From: Planctomycetaceae bacterium
Lineage (GTDB): Bacteria > Planctomycetota > UBA1135 > GCA-002686595
Direction of reading: 5' to 3'
Length of the DNA: 6,616 nucleotides
Assembly: GCA_013360535.1 (NCBI GenBank)
Contig: JABWBL010000194.1
Location: forward strand, 1-6,616
Shown: one piece after another, positions 6,483 through 6,616 of the stretch
Layout: every line of letters begins with the position of its first letter
Numbering within the stretch: the first letter of the stretch is position 1
Made by a program: the position numbers and the translations under genes
The notes under the pieces: model-generated
Databases searched by the model: none
What the model was told of the DNA's origin: nothing
The model's input: the letters and a program-made list of their open reading frames with translations, nothing else

Positions 6483-6616
6483 CTACGCCGGCGGCAGCTT
6501 CTCGATCCCGAGCTGCCGCAGGACCTCGGCCAGATTGCGCGAGAGCTCCGCCACTTGGCCTTCGAGCACGAGCACGCGCGCCTCGACATCGAGCCGCGGC
6601 GCCGCGGCCGGCCGCG
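6483..6616 (-). CDS. C-terminal coiled coil of an unidentified protein (runs off right edge)
   Basis: The minus strand reads open from the right edge for 43 codons and stops at TAG (6485-6483). The residues include LDVEARVLVLEGQVAEL and end LGIEKLPPA. Hydrophobic residues V10, V14, L17, V21, L24, L28, V31 and L35 (numbered from the edge) are spaced 4-3-4-3-4-3-4, a textbook heptad pattern of a parallel or oligomerising coiled coil, with charged and polar residues between. This regularity makes the frame much more likely to be real than the competing minus-strand frame, which is Arg/Cys/Ser-rich. The protein's identity and start are outside the window. The barrel-protein gene follows on the same strand after 81 bp, so the two could share a transcript. 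Confidence 0.68.
   Translation of the reverse strand, partial: RPAAAPRLDVEARVLVLEGQVAELSRNLAEVLRQLGIEKLPPA

Noticed and set aside
6341..6589. An 82-codon minus-strand frame beginning MSRRACSCS
   Set aside because: It is Arg/Ser/Cys-rich, overlaps the signal peptide of the barrel gene, and competes with a frame that shows perfect coiled-coil heptads.

Overview
This is a very GC-rich, gene-dense stretch of a bacterial chromosome. G or C fills most third codon positions. A selenocysteine-synthesis gene, a WaaP-like (lipopolysaccharide kinase fold) protein and a small predicted outer-membrane barrel point to a Gram-negative, selenocysteine-using bacterium. Planctomycetota or a myxobacterium/deltaproteobacterium-like lineage would fit, but the window has no rRNA or other marker to settle this.

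Layout from left to right: the N-terminal third or less of selA (minus strand, running off the left edge); recJ (plus, complete); a WaaP/InaA-family kinase-fold protein that has lost its catalytic residues (minus, complete); polA (plus, complete, three domains); a signal-peptide-bearing small beta-barrel or lipoprotein (minus, complete); and the C-terminal coiled coil of an unidentified protein (minus, running off the right edge). The first five genes alternate in strand. Divergent starts are 38 and 76 bp apart, and convergent stops only 6 and 7 bp apart. No stretch over 300 bp lacks a gene, and I see no tRNA, rRNA, CRISPR, insertion sequence or prophage remnant.

Functionally, recJ and polA belong together: RecJ resects single-stranded DNA 5'-to-3' and Pol I removes flaps or primers and fills gaps. 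They are separated by the kinase-like gene, so they are neighbours and not one operon. SelA acts in selenocysteine-tRNA synthesis; the kinase-like and barrel proteins suggest envelope functions.

Two things deserve attention. First, the kinase-like protein aligns well with WaaP along its length, yet the lysine, the alpha-C glutamate, the HRD catalytic aspartate and the metal-binding aspartate are all replaced in an intact frame. Second, the four genes with divergent starts lack a Shine-Dalgarno site and three have a -10-like hexamer 6 to 10 nt before ATG (selA's is weaker), which suggests leaderless or nearly leaderless mRNAs; the barrel gene, in contrast, has a textbook GAGGAGGA site. I found no defence cluster, mobile element or other clearly undescribed multi-gene system.
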